From: Spisula solida
Taxonomy: Eukaryota > Mollusca > Bivalvia > Venerida > Mactridae
Length of the DNA stretch: 64,000 bases
Assembly (NCBI GenBank): GCA_947247005.1
Contig: OX365948.1
Span: forward strand, 37,266,601 to 37,330,600
Reading direction: 5' to 3'
The translations under genes and the position numbers were made by a program. This document shows positions 1-12,084 of this stretch, piece after piece; position 1 is the first letter of the stretch; the number at the start of each line of letters is the position of its first letter. Below the pieces are notes generated by a model. The model was not told where the DNA came from, ran no database searches, and was given only the letters and a program-made list of their open reading frames with translations.

Positions 1-106
1 TAAACTCAATTAATTCGCCATAGAAATTCTCATATATTTTATTTATTTTTAATGACTGATTACTTAATTAGCACGCAGTTGTAGTTATTATTAGGCCTTT
101 TCGACT

Positions 107-230
107 GGGCTGTTTCATGGAGCAGGTTGTAGTCTGGTTCCCATCCTTTATATTACAGTATTTTTATAGTACTACCTACTGTAATATTGAGCCGGGAACT
201 AGGCTATAACATGCTCCACAAAACAGCCCT
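107..230. repeat. Foldback (hairpin) element, about 124 bp
   Basis: The two halves are inverted copies. The left arm opens GGGCTGTTTCATGGAGCA and reaches ATATTACAGTA; the right arm runs TACTGTAATAT to TGCTCCACAAAACAGCCC. Arms are about 54 bp with scattered mismatches around a short AT loop. It is long enough to form a cruciform and is typical of a non-autonomous foldback/MITE. No transposase is present and I could not define a target duplication. Confidence 0.8.
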
Positions 231-312
231 GCGTTCAGGGAAAAATCATGTGACGCACGTATCGTACCAGGTACAACACGTGCCTCACGTTATTTTTCCC
301 TAAACGCAGGGC
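226..312. repeat. Second foldback element with GCCCTGCGTT termini
   Basis: It begins GCCCTGCGTTCAGGGAAAAA and ends with the inverted TTTTTCCCTAAACGCAGGGC, with the palindrome-like GTACCAGGTAC in the loop. It overlaps the last bases of the preceding hairpin (shared GCCCT). A diverged relative with the same ends and the same GTACCAGGTACG core lies at 42986-43109, so this is a dispersed family rather than a chance hairpin. Confidence 0.8.
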
Positions 313-1385
313 AGGCCCGTCCAAAAACCTAATTATTTGCGTTCGACGGAGACAGTCATAATATGTATACTTATGTTTCGTGGGCACTGTATAGTTGTAA
401 TTAAGGGACAAGACTTTGGGCACACAGAAAAAGAGAAACAGAAACAAGGTGTTGAGAAGAGAACAGTTGCGGAACATCATATTTTACATGTTCTTTTTTT
501 CAGTTTGGCAATTAAGGAGCACCTGTAATTTTTTACCTGTAAATTACAATGTCATGCATTAAATACAAATCATTTCTAGAAATGGGTAGTCTTTTTGAAA
601 ACATATAAAAAATTATTTGTATGAATCAGCATAGCAATGATGGGATAGAGTACCAAGAGTGATACATTGTAAGGGATTTTCTATACAACACAAATTAAAA
701 TCTGTGAAAATTGGATATAATTATATTTTTTTATTTAGATTGCCTGGAGCCTTTGTTAAGTGGACCAACACTTAATTAGCAGTATCAATACCTTCAACTG
801 TGGTCTGAACATACCGTACACCACCGATCATACACAATATAAACAATACCGACATCTATTTTATACAATTGTATCCAGAACACCCTTCTATAATGTTATA
901 ATATTCTACACAAAACACTTAATTGAAAGATAATTATGATAATGATTCTGATATAACCAGTTATTACATCTATAAACACTTCAAACCAGACAATGCTGTT
1001 AATTGTTATTGGATTTATCCTGCTTGTGTATTTATTTCTTGATGTTGGGTAGCTGGAGTAAAATTCTAAATTAGGCACCATAAACACATCCAGTCCTCCA
1101 GTTTTTGCAATATTATAAGAATGCACTCCAAGGAATTCATTCAAGACAAAGGCTTCGCAGATTCCTCAATTTTATTTTTGAGAGTACAAATCATAATAAA
1201 TATTATCATTTGTGACATTTGCCGACATTCTAGTTCATCTTTTATTAAAATAGTTCAAATGATCGCTAGTTCTGCTTCACATGCAGTCAAATAACTCTTG
1301 CAGTTAATGAAAACATGTTTTGGAATTCTGAGTTACAGCTGTTAAAAAAAATTTTTTTTCACATTAAAATACAGTTTTTCCTTTC
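313..1385. other. Gene-free AT-rich stretch
   Basis: I see only short chance open frames (63-82 codons) with no recognisable domain, no tandem array and no clear terminal inverted repeats. Probably intergenic or intronic. Confidence 0.5.
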
Positions 1386-2596
1386 AGTTATACTGCATCA
1401 CCTTATTGGTGTCCTTACACTGATGTATACCATAATACTCTCAATCAGTAAGGTGTCCTTACACTGATACCACAATGCTCTCAATCAGTAAGGTGTCCTT
1501 ACACTGATACCACAATACTCTCAATCAGTAAGGTGTCTTTATCAGTGATTATACCACAATGCACTCAATCAGTAAGGGGTCCTTATCAGTGGTTATACCA
1601 CAATGCACTCAATCAGTAAGGCGTCCTTATCAGTGCTTATACCACAATGCACTCAATCAGTAAGGCGTCCTTATCAGTGGTTATACCACAATGCTCTCAA
1701 TCAGTAAGGTGTCCTTATCAGTGGTTATACCACAATGCTCTCAATCAGTAAGCTGTCCTTATCAGTGGTTATACCACAATGCAATCAATCAGTAAGGTGT
1801 CCTTATCAGTGGTTATACCACAATGCACTCAATCAGTAAGGCGTCCTTATCAGTGGTTATACCACAATGCACTCAATCAGTAAGGGGTCCTTATCAGTGG
1901 TTATACCACAATGCACTCAATCAGTAAGGCGTCCTTATCAGTGGTTATACCACGATGCACTCAATCAGTAAGGTGTCCTTATCAGTGCTTATACCACAAT
2001 GCACTCAATCAGTAAGGCGTCCTTATCAGTGGTTATACCACAATGCTCTCAATCAGTAAGGTGTCCTTATCAGTGGTTATACCACAATGCTCTCAATCAG
2101 TAAGGTGTCCTTATCAGTGGTTATACCACAATGCACTCAATCAGTAAGGTGTCCTTATCAGTGGTTATACCACAATGCTCTCAATCAGTAAGCTGTCCTT
2201 ATCAGTGGTTATACCACAATGCACTCAATCAGTAAGGTGTCCTTATCAGTGGTTATACCACAATACTCTCAATCAGTAAGGTGTCCTTATCAGTGGTTAT
2301 ACCACAATGCACTCAATCAGTAAGCTGTCCTTATCAGTGGTTATACCACAATGCACTCAATCAGTAAGGCGTCCTTATCAGTGGTAAGACCACAATGCTC
2401 TCAATCAGTAAGGTGTCCTTATCAGTGGTTTAATAATACCACAATGCTCTCAATCAGTAAGGTGTCCTTATCGGTGGTTATACCACAATGCTCTCAATCA
2501 GTAAGGTGTCCTTATCAGTGGTTATACCACAATGCTCTCAATCAGTAAGGTGTCCTTATCAGTGGTTATATCATAATGCTCTCAATCAGTAAGGGG
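1386..2596. repeat. 44-bp minisatellite, about 27 units
   Basis: Head-to-tail units of the form CACAATGCTCTCAATCAGTA + AGGTGTCCTTATCAGTGGTT + ATAC. Spacing between successive CACAATGC starts is 44 bp (for example 1687 to 1731). The first few units (1410-1530) are a shorter 40-bp variant with TTACACTGAT. Units differ mostly at single positions (GGTGT, GCGTC, GGGGT, GCTGT; CACTC, CTCTC), and neighbouring units share variants, which points to unequal exchange or slippage. Each unit has an imperfect dyad, CAGTAAGG with CCTTATCAG. A 65-codon open frame at 2351-2548 is a by-product. Confidence 0.97.
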
Positions 2597-3572
2597 AAGC
2601 TCCAAAACATGATGTCAAATGGATCTGATGTAGATCATATTGTCATGTTGAGGATTAAGTTACTATACAGGAAACATGTCATGTCATTAAACCATTACTG
2701 ACAACAGCAAGAATGATGGATTGCAGATAAAGTGCCTTGTCATTATTAAGTCCAGAAGATACTTCAATAGATACAAATGTACTTTAACTTGTTTCTCAGA
2801 ATATCAGCCTCTATTCAGTGCAATAACATTTAAATACCATGGCAGTGTATATATACACATGACCGACAAGGAAGTTAAACCAGTAATTTAAGGTATACAT
2901 TACCATCCAGAATGCCATTGGACTTTTAAAGCAATATCTTAAATGTCGAAGAAAGCATAATATATGACCCTCTATGAACAAGATTTAACATTTCAATGTG
3001 TGGCATGTTTTATGTAACCTGCAGACAATCAATGGAAATCTGATTTATACGAAATATGATCCCTAAACTAAACTTGTCAAATTTTACAAATACACAACTG
3101 AAACTTTTCCACCAAAATTTGTTTAAGTCGATGCTATAAGCTGAGGAATTCCACATGTGATGTTCTCCCTATTTCTTCTGATACCATTCGATTCATTACA
3201 ATTCCTTCCAATATCACTAACTGTCTCATGACTTCCCCGAAGCTTCACCTAGAACACGAGGAACCTGTTCCCGATGTCCTGATGGCTCAATAATGTTAAT
3301 CGGGAGGTAACAATAACATCGCCTAGGCAAAAAATGCTCAGTGGGACCTAGGCTTAAGAATCATCAGATGTTCTTGAATGGTCAGTGAGTAATTATCAAT
3401 GCATCAGGGGATAGAGGGAATTTAAAAGTACCAGTAGGTGGGGGTATGTTGGAAAACAATATTGTACTTTTGAGAGAATGAAATTCACTCAGCTCATGTA
3501 AACAGATTTAATACTGAGCAATTACCATTGTTTAATGGTAATTAGAATCCAAACCCATAAAACTATCAATCA
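2597..3572. other. Gene-free stretch between two minisatellites
   Basis: No supported gene, RNA or mobile element. AT-rich, with many in-frame stops in all frames. Confidence 0.45.
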
Positions 3573-4078
3573 GCATTCTCAGTTTGCTTCTACTCTGATC
3601 TGAGTCTGCATCAACATTTTCAGACCGCTTCTACTTTGATTTGAGTCTGCATCAACATTTTCAGACCGCTTCTACTCTGATTTGAGTCTGCATCAACATT
3701 TTCAGTTTGCTTCTACTCTGATCTGAGTCTGCATCAACATTTTCAGATCGCTTCTACTCTGATCTGAGTCTGCATCAACATTTTCAGACCGCTTCTACTT
3801 TGATTGGAGTCTGCATCAACATTGTCAGACTGCTTCTACTCTGATTTGAGTCTGCACCAACATTTTCAGACCGCTTCTACTCTGATTTGAGTCTGCATCA
3901 ACATTGTCAGACCGCTTCTACTCTGATTTGAGTCTGCATCAACATTGTCAGACTGCTTCTACTCTGATTTGAGTCTGCATCAACATTTTCAGATCGCTTC
4001 TACTTTGATTTGAGTCTGCATCAATATTTTCAGATCGCTTCTACTCAGATTTGAGTCTGGATCAAAATTTTCAGATCA
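3573..4078. repeat. 41-bp minisatellite, about 12 units
   Basis: Units of GCTTCTACTCTGATTTGAGT + CTGCATCAACATTTTCAGAC + C repeat every 41 bp (3587 to 3628). Variation is mainly GACCG / GATCG / GACTG / GTTTG at the junction and TCTG/TTTG in the middle. The last unit (about 4035-4078) is the most diverged, as is usual at an array edge. Confidence 0.96.
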
Positions 4079-4949
4079 AATCCAGTAACAGTTTACTTTG
4101 TGATATATATCATGACCTCAGGTTTTACATACAAATAATATTTTTTTAGTAATACTGTCTGGCAACACACTTTTCCTGGAATTATTGTAAAAAGGTGAAT
4201 GTCACTGGCAGAACAATAAGACTTACTGGTAATAATCAGTACTTGTTATTTACTTGTCTATTTGAAATCATTATGTTGAGAAATGGAGGACTGTCAGTAG
4301 GCTTGGCAAGCTTTATTGGCTAAAACCATTCAATAATGGAGAAAAATGGCTTGAAATCCCCCAACAGTAAGTAGCAATGATTATTTTCCGTCACAAAGTT
4401 AGTGATTGGCTGAGACTGTAACTGTCAGAATTTCCATTTATGACATTTCTGGACAATGAATATGGATGAGAATCACTGATCATGTTCACTTGATCACTTA
4501 ATGGTGTCCTGAAAATCTACATTGCTATGTTGACATGCCAGGTAATAAAATACTGTGTCTACAAGCTCAGTATCAAACAATGTAACCTCAACATTTTGTT
4601 GTCATCAGATGTGTTATTTAGCTGGAGTTCCATAAAAAATTGGAGAAAAATTACACCATTGTTCTTATAATTACTGTTGTTTTTTTTGTTCAATTAACTG
4701 GAAATCGATTCATGTAGAAAGGCTAAAAACAACTTGATATGTCATAAAAACAGGGTTCCCACAAAAATTAATATTCTGAAACAGAATTCCCTGACTTTTC
4801 CCTGATTTTAGACCAATAACTCATAAATAGAGGTCACAGGGTTACCAGTCTTGTCTGAGTATGGACTTTCCTTCATCCTCATACATCAGTGGTTAGTCAA
4901 GTTCCCAGACTACCCCCTTTATTCAATTCCCTTCATTCCAAGCGCAAAC
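4079..4949. other. Gene-free stretch with a possible hAT-type end
   Basis: Mostly featureless AT-rich DNA. At about 4753 the motif CAGGGTTCCCACAAAAATT followed by TTCCCTGACTTTTCCCTG resembles the terminus of hAT-like elements, but I do not see a matching inverted end, so only a solo or truncated end can be suggested. Confidence 0.35.
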
Positions 4950-4984
4950 CTAAAAGTAGCTCATTTCGTGGACATCTGGTGATT

Positions 4985-5375
4985 CCGTCTATCGTCCAAT
5001 CAGAACGCTCATTACGCTACAACCAAACTCGCAAGAAAATGTAAACATGGATCAAGTTATGGGATTTAAATATTTACGAACTTAATTGGATGAAGTACAT
5101 CTTAAATTAAGTTTATATCAAGCAGCCATTAAAATATTTACAGAGAGTTCTGTACGAGCAGTTAGATATATCGTGATATGAAGTCAGTAAAAAGAATAGT
5201 CCAAGGTCTTAGACGACGAGTGTCCATGGGCGTGAAGTCGTGAATCGAAATGGATCTATATAGCTGTATCAGACAGGCAAACGACGATTACAATAAGTCA
5301 CAGACATTAGATCTAACTGAAAAATAAAAGTAAAACTGAGACTGTGTCCGTGAACATCTGAAACGGAAGTAAAAA
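4985..5375 (+). promoter_or_regulatory. Candidate TATA-less promoter region
   Basis: This segment is visibly richer in CpG than its surroundings. It contains a CCAAT box (4996-5000, in ATCGTCCAATCAGAACG) and an ETS-like site ACGGAAGT (5363-5370). It lies just upstream of a short ATG-to-donor segment at 5442-5473. No TATA box is placed convincingly. The call is inference from composition and motifs. Confidence 0.25.
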
Positions 5376-5441
5376 CAATTTGTAAACAATAATGAACGGA
5401 CATGTGCCCTTGGAACTCATTCACCTTCGTTGTTAGTGAAA

Positions 5442-5473
5442 ATGTTCCGTGCCCAGCTGATTCGGATGATCAG
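5442..5473 (+). CDS. Possible 10-codon first coding exon (very tentative)
   Basis: An ATG in fair context (GTGAAAATG) opens the frame M-F-R-A-Q-L-I-R-M-I and runs after 32 nt into CAG|GTAATA, a good 5' splice donor; without splicing the frame stops at once. The short Arg-containing, acid-free, amphipathic N-terminus would suit a mitochondrial presequence, but ten residues cannot identify a protein. I could not find a following exon by eye. The CpG-richer upstream DNA with CCAAT and ETS-like motifs is the only other support. It may be chance. Confidence 0.15.
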
Positions 5474-6539
5474 GTAATAAATAGTAATAAATAATCATTT
5501 TCTCGTTCAATTGTTCTGAACACTATCTTATAATCGAAAGAATAAAAATTGCAAATATTTTTTTCTTCGATTGTTTTTTCCGAACAAAAATTTGAATATT
5601 TTGTTTGTTAAAGCTCGATTTTGATTGGACGATGACAGGAAAACACCCGAGACAAATATCCGTCATTGCTATAAATAGAAATGAACGAAATGGATTAGAT
5701 AGGTTGATTTTTCGTTCATTTGCGCTCGAAAAGGGTCGTTTTGAACCAGAGTGTGATATCACTGGTGAACGAGAATGACTTCCCTTGTAATGATGAAAAA
5801 CTATGTTGAGTTTCAAGTGAATACCTTTGATAGTCTTTGAGAAAATGATTCTGACAATAAATTTATCCAACGTACTTGCAGACACACTAAGCACTGACGA
5901 TCTCATCATGACAATAGCTTTACTTTTTTCATGAAAAAGTTAAGCTAAATGTTTTTGTTGCAGCTAGCCAAATATCTAGTTGTGAAAGGTGATACGTTTG
6001 TGTATTTTTTAATGAATATGAAAATTCGAAAGCAAAGGAATCTTAAACAATTTGTAAAAAAACCTCCAGAAGAAAAGTTTTTGACGGGAGTTTTCACAAG
6101 GAATAGCCTTTTTTGAGGCTGAATTAAGTTGATTATAAATATAATAATAAGTGCATAAAAAAGCTGATTATAAACAAACACTAAGGCTATCTATCATCAA
6201 TGGTTCAGTATATAATACAATGTATGTTAATTTCTTAATGTGTACAAAGACGGAAAATGATTCATCATATTAACCCTATAGTTCATATATTGTATATACA
6301 TTCCCCTCATATATGTTTATATTGATAATTATAAGTCATAAAGGTTATTATATACAGTTCCTTCTTGTTACAGTAAAATATAAATATTTATACATTTTTT
6401 CCCCTTAGGTATTATCGTTGATGTAAATTACTACAGAATAATTGACATTATGCAGCCTTCAGATATAGGTGAATCTGCTCCCATAGAATATAAATTTTAT
6501 AATAGTTTTTTTTAATGTACAAGGAATTTTCCATACACT
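5474..6539. other. Gene-free stretch
   Basis: Contains a 128-codon minus-strand open frame (5523-5909) of low complexity and unrecognised sequence (Ser/Lys/Ile-rich, no domain, no repeat support). I treat it as chance. Otherwise AT-rich with nothing identifiable; if the 5442 exon is real this would be its first intron. Confidence 0.4.
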
Positions 6540-7388
6540 AATTATATACAAGATGGTCAAGATGGCCTTTAACGCTCACCTAGTTGAGTCAGACTCAGAT
6601 GACTCATGGTATTCAATCTCCACCTAGATATTATCAAAACAATATTCTGACCAAGATTTACAAATTCCAATACAAAATGCAGCCCTTATCCTAAGGTTTT
6701 TCTTTGACTTGACACTGTGACAAAGTTTTTTACTCATGATTAGCCATTTTCAAACTTGACCTATATTTCATCAAAACAAACATTTTATCCTATATTCATG
6801 AATATCCAATGAAAATTGAAGCCTCTATTGCAATATACAAAAGTTGTTTCTATTGCTCACTTGATGACCAATGTTTAGACCCCAGATGACCCATATTCTT
6901 GAAGACCAACCCTATATTTGATCTATATACATATAAACATATGACCAACTTTCATGAAGATCCAAGATTAATAAAGATAAGATCATAACTGTGACCTCTA
7001 TTGTGTTCACAAGATTTTTTCTACAAATGAATTGGACTTGTGACCGTGTTTTTAACTTAGGTGTGTGACCCAATATCAAACTTGACCTGGGGTGGTATTC
7101 AGTATTGATCTTACTTGACTTAAGGATAAGGACAACCAATCAGAAAACACCATATTAAACTTTTGGTCAGTAACAGGCGATGTGATTGGCTATCCTTATT
7201 CTCCAATTAAATAGGATCAATATTGAATACCACCCCTGGTTTAATTTAGAATTGATCACTATTACCTGAATTAAGTTTCATAAAGATTAAACAAAAATTG
7301 TGGCAACATGTGGATGGGAAAATGATGGACCGATGAAGAGCAATCACAAAAACTCATATTGTTGCGCACCATGTGACAGGTGAGCTTA
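6540..7388 (+). repeat. Old, diverged copy of the GACCTAG-module dispersed repeat
   Basis: Opens near GGCCTTTAACGCTCACCTAG, a decayed form of the family's GGGCCCTAGGTCGCTCACCT start, carries modules such as ATTCTGACCAAGATTTA and CAAACTTGACCT, and ends CATGTGACAGGTGAGCTTAA, the usual 3' end. It is far more mutated than the copies at 20345 and 54435, and is interrupted by a complete MITE at 7090-7235, so it predates that insertion. Confidence 0.75.
7090..7235. mobile_element. MITE family 1 (146 bp, GGGTGGTATTCA ends), copy 1
   Basis: Near-palindromic element: starts GGGTGGTATTCAGTATTGAT, ends ATCAATATTGAATACCACCC, with internal inverted blocks ATAAGGACAACCAATCA and TGATTGGCTATCCTTAT. Flanked by CTG (7087-7089 and 7236-7238) inside CCTGG on both sides. 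Five copies are in this window with the same length and flank rule. CWG duplications and the lack of coding capacity suit a non-autonomous PIF/Harbinger-type element. Confidence 0.9.
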
Positions 7389-8259
7389 AAATGAAGAAGG
7401 ATTCATGTTAGTCAGAGAAAACAAATTGTAACGAGATTTATACTAGATTTTCTATAAAACGTGACTTTATTTGACCTACATGACATCGCAACAACAATAT
7501 AATTATAGTAGGTCTGATATTAATTGTCATCTTTATATTTATATATTTGAAATCCATCTCTTGTGCTGTCAGCTGATTCATCCATACAAATGGTGTCAGA
7601 AGTGGGAAGGCAAGATTTAGGTACAAAATAACATGTGCCTACATACAACATACTATTATACATTGTTTTCAGCAATTCTTGCAATGCAGCTACAGTATCT
7701 GTAAAATATCCGGTTTATTACCAGGACACAATACAGTATCAGAAGAATCATGATATTACGTAGATAAACACTGTACAAAAATATAATATCCCCAGTAATA
7801 TAACATCCAAATAACAGCATATTAATGCAATACTAACGTCATTTTACGTCAGCGAGTACACACCAGGGAATACAGGAGAATAACATAGAACAGTGTGGGT
7901 GAAGAGTGTCATAGTAATCAGTAGAGAACCTCAACGGAGACAATTTTCTCGGCAACTCGGAAAACAAGCCATTAATTCACGGAGGAGAAATTAAGTTAAA
8001 TCACAGCAGACGTACAAAGTATAATTGCACATAATTATTCTGCTCTGTAAGTGCACAAGGAATTTATCGTTTATCTTGCACAATCAGACTGGTTCCATAG
8101 CAATAAAAGCAAAATTGGTTACCAGTCGAGAGAAATTTTGCAAGAATAATATTTTTACAAACGCTGCATGCCTATTTTAAGTTAAAGGGATTGAGAGGAT
8201 GAAGTTAGATCATGTTACAGCAGACATACTTCTAGGAATATTAGATCGAGCTTGTAACA
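7389..8259. other. Gene-free stretch
   Basis: No open frame with recognisable content; a 62-codon minus-strand frame is unsupported. No arrays or terminal repeats seen. Confidence 0.45.
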
Positions 8260-8658
8260 GTACAAGACACAGCGACATCAGTGCTTCTATCGTAGAGTAT
8301 GACACACCACTGTGATATCAGAGCTTGTAAAGTGAGTGTGATATCTGAGTGCTACTTTAGTAGAGTACACACACCACTGTGATATCAGAGCTTGTAAAGT
8401 GAGTGTGATATCTGAGTGCTTCTATAGTAGAGTACACACACCACCGTGATATCAGAGCTTGTAAAGTGAGTGTGATATCTGAGTGCTTCTATAGTAGAGT
8501 ACACACCACTGTCATATCAGAGCTTGTAAAGTGAGTGTGGCATCTGAGTGCTTCTATAGTAGAGTACACACCACTGTCATATCAGAGCTCGTAAAGTGAG
8601 TGTGGCATCTGAGTGCTTCTATAGTAGAGTACACACCACTGTCATATCAGAGCTTGTA
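8260..8658. repeat. 63-67-bp minisatellite, about 6 units
   Basis: Units contain GAGCTTGTAAAGTGAGTGTG, ATCTGAGTGCTTCTATAGTA and GAGTACACACCACTGT. Successive GAGCTTG starts are at 8321, 8388 and 8455 (67 bp), then 65 bp and slightly shorter as a CA dinucleotide is lost (ACACACACC to ACACACC). Length and sequence variants change progressively from left to right, a sign of expansion from one end. Confidence 0.93.
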
Positions 8659-9203
8659 GCTCCATGTAATAGTCGGCAATCCACGACTGGGTGTATGATA
8701 AAGATGTAGCTAGTATACTTTAAAAGTACAACACACTTTGACTTATTAAAGAAATTTCCCCAGCATGATGAACAATATAATATCGTTACCATTTGAGATT
8801 TGAATGTGGGTGTGTATTATAAGTTCTAAAGTTCTAAGGTGAATGACCTGTGTGTTATAAAGCATGGCAATAACCAGAAAGATTATCCGATGTTGTCTGT
8901 CACAATACAATATGACTTGTATCTCTTCAATAGGAGACCACAACGACTGCATGCACAGCTTTTATTTATCACATGTTTGACATCGTGGTAGGGTAATAAA
9001 GCCATTATTTATTTTTGATAATACATAAAGCATGGCAAAGCATGCATATAAGAGATAATAAAGCTTTGACGCGACGTCATTCAAAGTATAGGCGACGTCA
9101 TCAAAGTTGCGCGTTTATTGTAGTGAAAATAAGTAGCTATTTTATGTTTTGGCCGGATAAAGGCTACATGTGATAAAAAGAACACTACATTTGTGACTTT
9201 CCA

Positions 9204-9301
9204 CATTGAATTTATTAAACTCGTTGAATAAAATCGATAAAATGCTCCGCAGAACCTCGCATTTTATTATTTTATTCAACTTGTTTAATAAATTCAATAT
9301 G
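9204..9301. repeat. Foldback element with AACTCGTTGAATAAAAT arms
   Basis: Left arm CATTGAATTTATTAAACTCG + TTGAATAAAATCGATAAAAT pairs with the right arm ATTTTATTATTTTATTCAAC + TTGTTTAATAAATTCAATAT, arms of about 42 bp around a 14-nt loop. Around it (9065-9115 and 9436-9443) lie several GACGTCA motifs, including a perfect CRE-like TGACGTCA at 9436, so a larger composite foldback is possible. Confidence 0.8.
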
Positions 9302-9686
9302 AAATGACACTCATGTAATATCCTCTATATATCACATGACTTTGGTTGTATCCAGGTTAGTATAACGAGCATGTATATTCTTGTACTACACATGTGTAGT
9401 ATAACGTTCATTATGATGTCACATAACTTCCTAAATGACGTCATTTTATGTCGTAAATAATGTTATTTTTGGCGTAGTTTACATTAGAGGTGTCTTTGAT
9501 AATACATAAGGTGCTTTTTTGGTATAATAAGAGTCATATGATATAAAGAATCTAATACTCGTTGTCAATTGATATAAACTTATATTAAACTCGTTCAGAA
9601 AATATTATTAAGCTTGTCAAAGGCTCCCTACATAAAATTTCCAAAACTCGTTTAATAATACAAGAAATATCACTGACTGTGATGAA

Positions 9687-10040
9687 TACCCCCAGAAACT
9701 GCTTGACACAGTCAGATATTCACTAGACTTGGTACTGATCAGTCATGCAAAGTTTAGTTGAAATCCCACCATTCCCACGCAGACAAAATTTATAAGTTTA
9801 AAAAAACAAAGGGCCATATTACTACCTTAAAATTGATCTAACCAATGTGCGCTGAAGATACGCATAACTAGACTTGGTATTGATCATTCATGCAAAGTTT
9901 CATTGAAATCCGACCAATGGTTACAGAGAAATAGTGCAGACAAATTTTGCATGGACGAAACAACCAACAAACAGACCACTTACGATCCTCAACCATGACT
10001 CCAATATTGCCCCCATATACTATGTATCTGGGGGGTATAA
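9687..10040. repeat. Dispersed repeat with TACCCCCAGA / TCTGGGGGGTATAA ends
   Basis: Starts TACCCCCAGA and ends TCTGGGGGGTATAATAAG. Internally an ACTAGACTTGGTACTGATCA module occurs twice (about 9723 and 9868) followed by TCATGCAAAGTTT and a GAAATCC block. C-rich start and G-rich GGGGTATAA end match the other repeats at 11166, 13751, 29030, 30311 and 46587. A 22-bp inverted pair, TTGTCAATTGATATAAACTT at 9563 and its complement near 10031-10050, brackets it, suggesting insertion into or beside an older hairpin. Confidence 0.7.
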
Positions 10041-10050
10041 TAAGTTTATA

Positions 10051-11165
10051 TCAATTGACAACTTGTGATAGATCCTCTATGTATCCTATTAATATTCACT
10101 AGTATTACACAATAGCAAAATATGTCATTGACCTGACAGGAAATATATTTCCACAGTAAGTGAGTTTGATATAGATTTTCAGCTTCAACCAAGATTTTCT
10201 ATTCTCCATTAATGTATTAAAAATGACAATGTATCCAATAATAGCAATATAGTGTAATCATAGTGATAATGGATCAGAATTTGCCTCACTATAACAACTC
10301 AACAAGTGATCGACATTAATGGTACCGGAATTATCAACACTCATGTTGCAAAATGGAACATCACAGTAAAACTGTTCTAAACGATAGAAATAAATGTTTT
10401 CTTGAATAATCCTCAAGTGTTTTATGTATAGCGTGTCTATATAAATAACAGAGTATTCTCCTGTGCAGAAAGGCACGCACTAAGCAGTAGTCACTGTCTT
10501 ATATTAGGATATATCACAGGATATATTTGAAATTTACTCCTTCAGGGGCACTTAATTATTATAGTAGATTAGAGTCTCATTGAGTCCGCTGTCTACAAAT
10601 ACAATTTGCTGTCCTAAAAATTGCTCACGACAACCTGAACCAAATTAATATTTTCTAATATATACACCATTGTTTGAAAACAGGCCTTTATTATAGAACT
10701 ATTGGTCATCATTATAGGTAAGTCGGAAAATGTCACTGAAAGAGGCCAATTTTGGGAATTATTTGTATTCAAAAAAGCTCTTAAAACATCTTGTATCTAC
10801 TAACTTATGCTCAATTTCTACCCGACCAAAAACATGCAAAGCTAACCTTACTATTTAGTGCTACCTTAAGCTCAAACCCTTCATTTACTCCATTATAAGA
10901 TACATTAATTCATACCCCATCCCTGCTGATGTCAATCATCAATCATTTTCCATTAATGACTTCTTAAAGTATTAAGGGGAGACAATTCAATTATGAAAAT
11001 GGACTTAACAAGACACCTTATCAAGGGAGGCCATTCTTGGTTTCTTGTAGAAGGGTAAGATTGTACTGATTTTAGGATACAGTCTAGGATAACTGGTTAA
11101 GTGAATCTGCCAACGCATGGAACTGAAACAATTTGAGAAACGATATAAACCCAAACAATATCAAA
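10051..11165. other. Gene-free stretch
   Basis: No gene, array or recognisable element. A 72-codon minus-strand frame (10258-10476) has no recognisable features. Confidence 0.45.
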
Positions 11166-11438
11166 CTGGTAAAAACTAGAGCTGTCGCCATTCCGTAGAC
11201 TAATATACCCCCACGGCAAAGGGCCATAATTCTGCCAAAATTCATCGCAGCGCAAATTCCTTTCTTCATGCACATCTATATGTTGAGGTTGTTCGTCTGT
11301 GAAAGTTTGAGCGAAATCCTACCAAATCTGTAGGAGTTGCGTCCGCAAGAATGTGTCTACGGACAGACTGACGGACGGACAGACAGACAAGCTGAATCCA
11401 GTATACCCCCCTTACAACTCGTTGTGCGGGGGTATAAA
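11166..11438. repeat. Dispersed repeat, ACTAGAGCTGTCGCCATTCC family, copy 1
   Basis: About 270 bp. Begins ACTAGAGCTGTCGCCATTCC, then TATACCCCCACGGCAAAGGG; carries a tract of GACGGACGGACAGACAGAC and ends TGCGGGGGTATAAAAA. A second copy with the same order of blocks is at 46587-46850. Open frames inside are by-products. Class unknown; no transposase or tRNA-like head seen. Confidence 0.85.
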
Positions 11439-12084
11439 AAGTGTCAAATGTCACTTTTTGAGTTCTTCAGCTACACAATTATCTAAGAACTATAATTACT
11501 GCAAACGTACTGAATTACTTCTTGCATGACAAACAACTATTTGTTACTAAGTAGAACAAAATGAAGTCAAAGATTGCATGCTCTTCACATGAGTAATTAA
11601 TGTGCAATCTCCTGAACATCAAAACATCAATTCAGCACAGTCTTTGAAGCAGGCAATTATACCACACAAATACATATGTTTGACAATACATGGAGCATAG
11701 TGGCATGTCGTAATAGAATTTTCTCTGCATAGTAATTCAAGTTTCGCAGCATTATCAATAATAAGCATTATGCCTGAGTAATAATATTGTGCTGCCTCAA
11801 ATCCCAGAAGCTGAATATCTGCAAGTATGTAGAATGCATTCAACTGTCTACCGATCTTATCAGTAAAACATAAACTGCATTCATGCATGTGCACTCAAAA
11901 TAATATCAATTTAGCGATTCTTTTTGAAGTAAATATTACAATAAGCGTCACTGATTCATAAATCATGAATCTGGTATAATAATTAGCTTGCTTATCTCTT
12001 CCACTATGTGAACAACACATGTACCTGTGGTTTGAAGAATGCCATGCCTGTTATATAATATGTATATACCGTGCATCTCATGTG
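11439..12084. other. Gene-free stretch
   Basis: Contains a 91-codon minus-strand frame (11619-11894) with Cys/His residues but no recognisable motif spacing. Nothing else identifiable. Confidence 0.4.

Noticed and set aside
1386..2596. CRISPR-like array of regularly spaced repeats
   Set aside because: The units are contiguous with no unique spacers, and the DNA is eukaryotic. The same applies to the arrays at 3573, 34185 and 53165.
5523..5909. 128-codon minus-strand ORF as a gene
   Set aside because: No recognisable domain, low-complexity Ser/Lys/Ile composition, no promoter or splice support; a frame of this length is plausible by chance in 64 kb.
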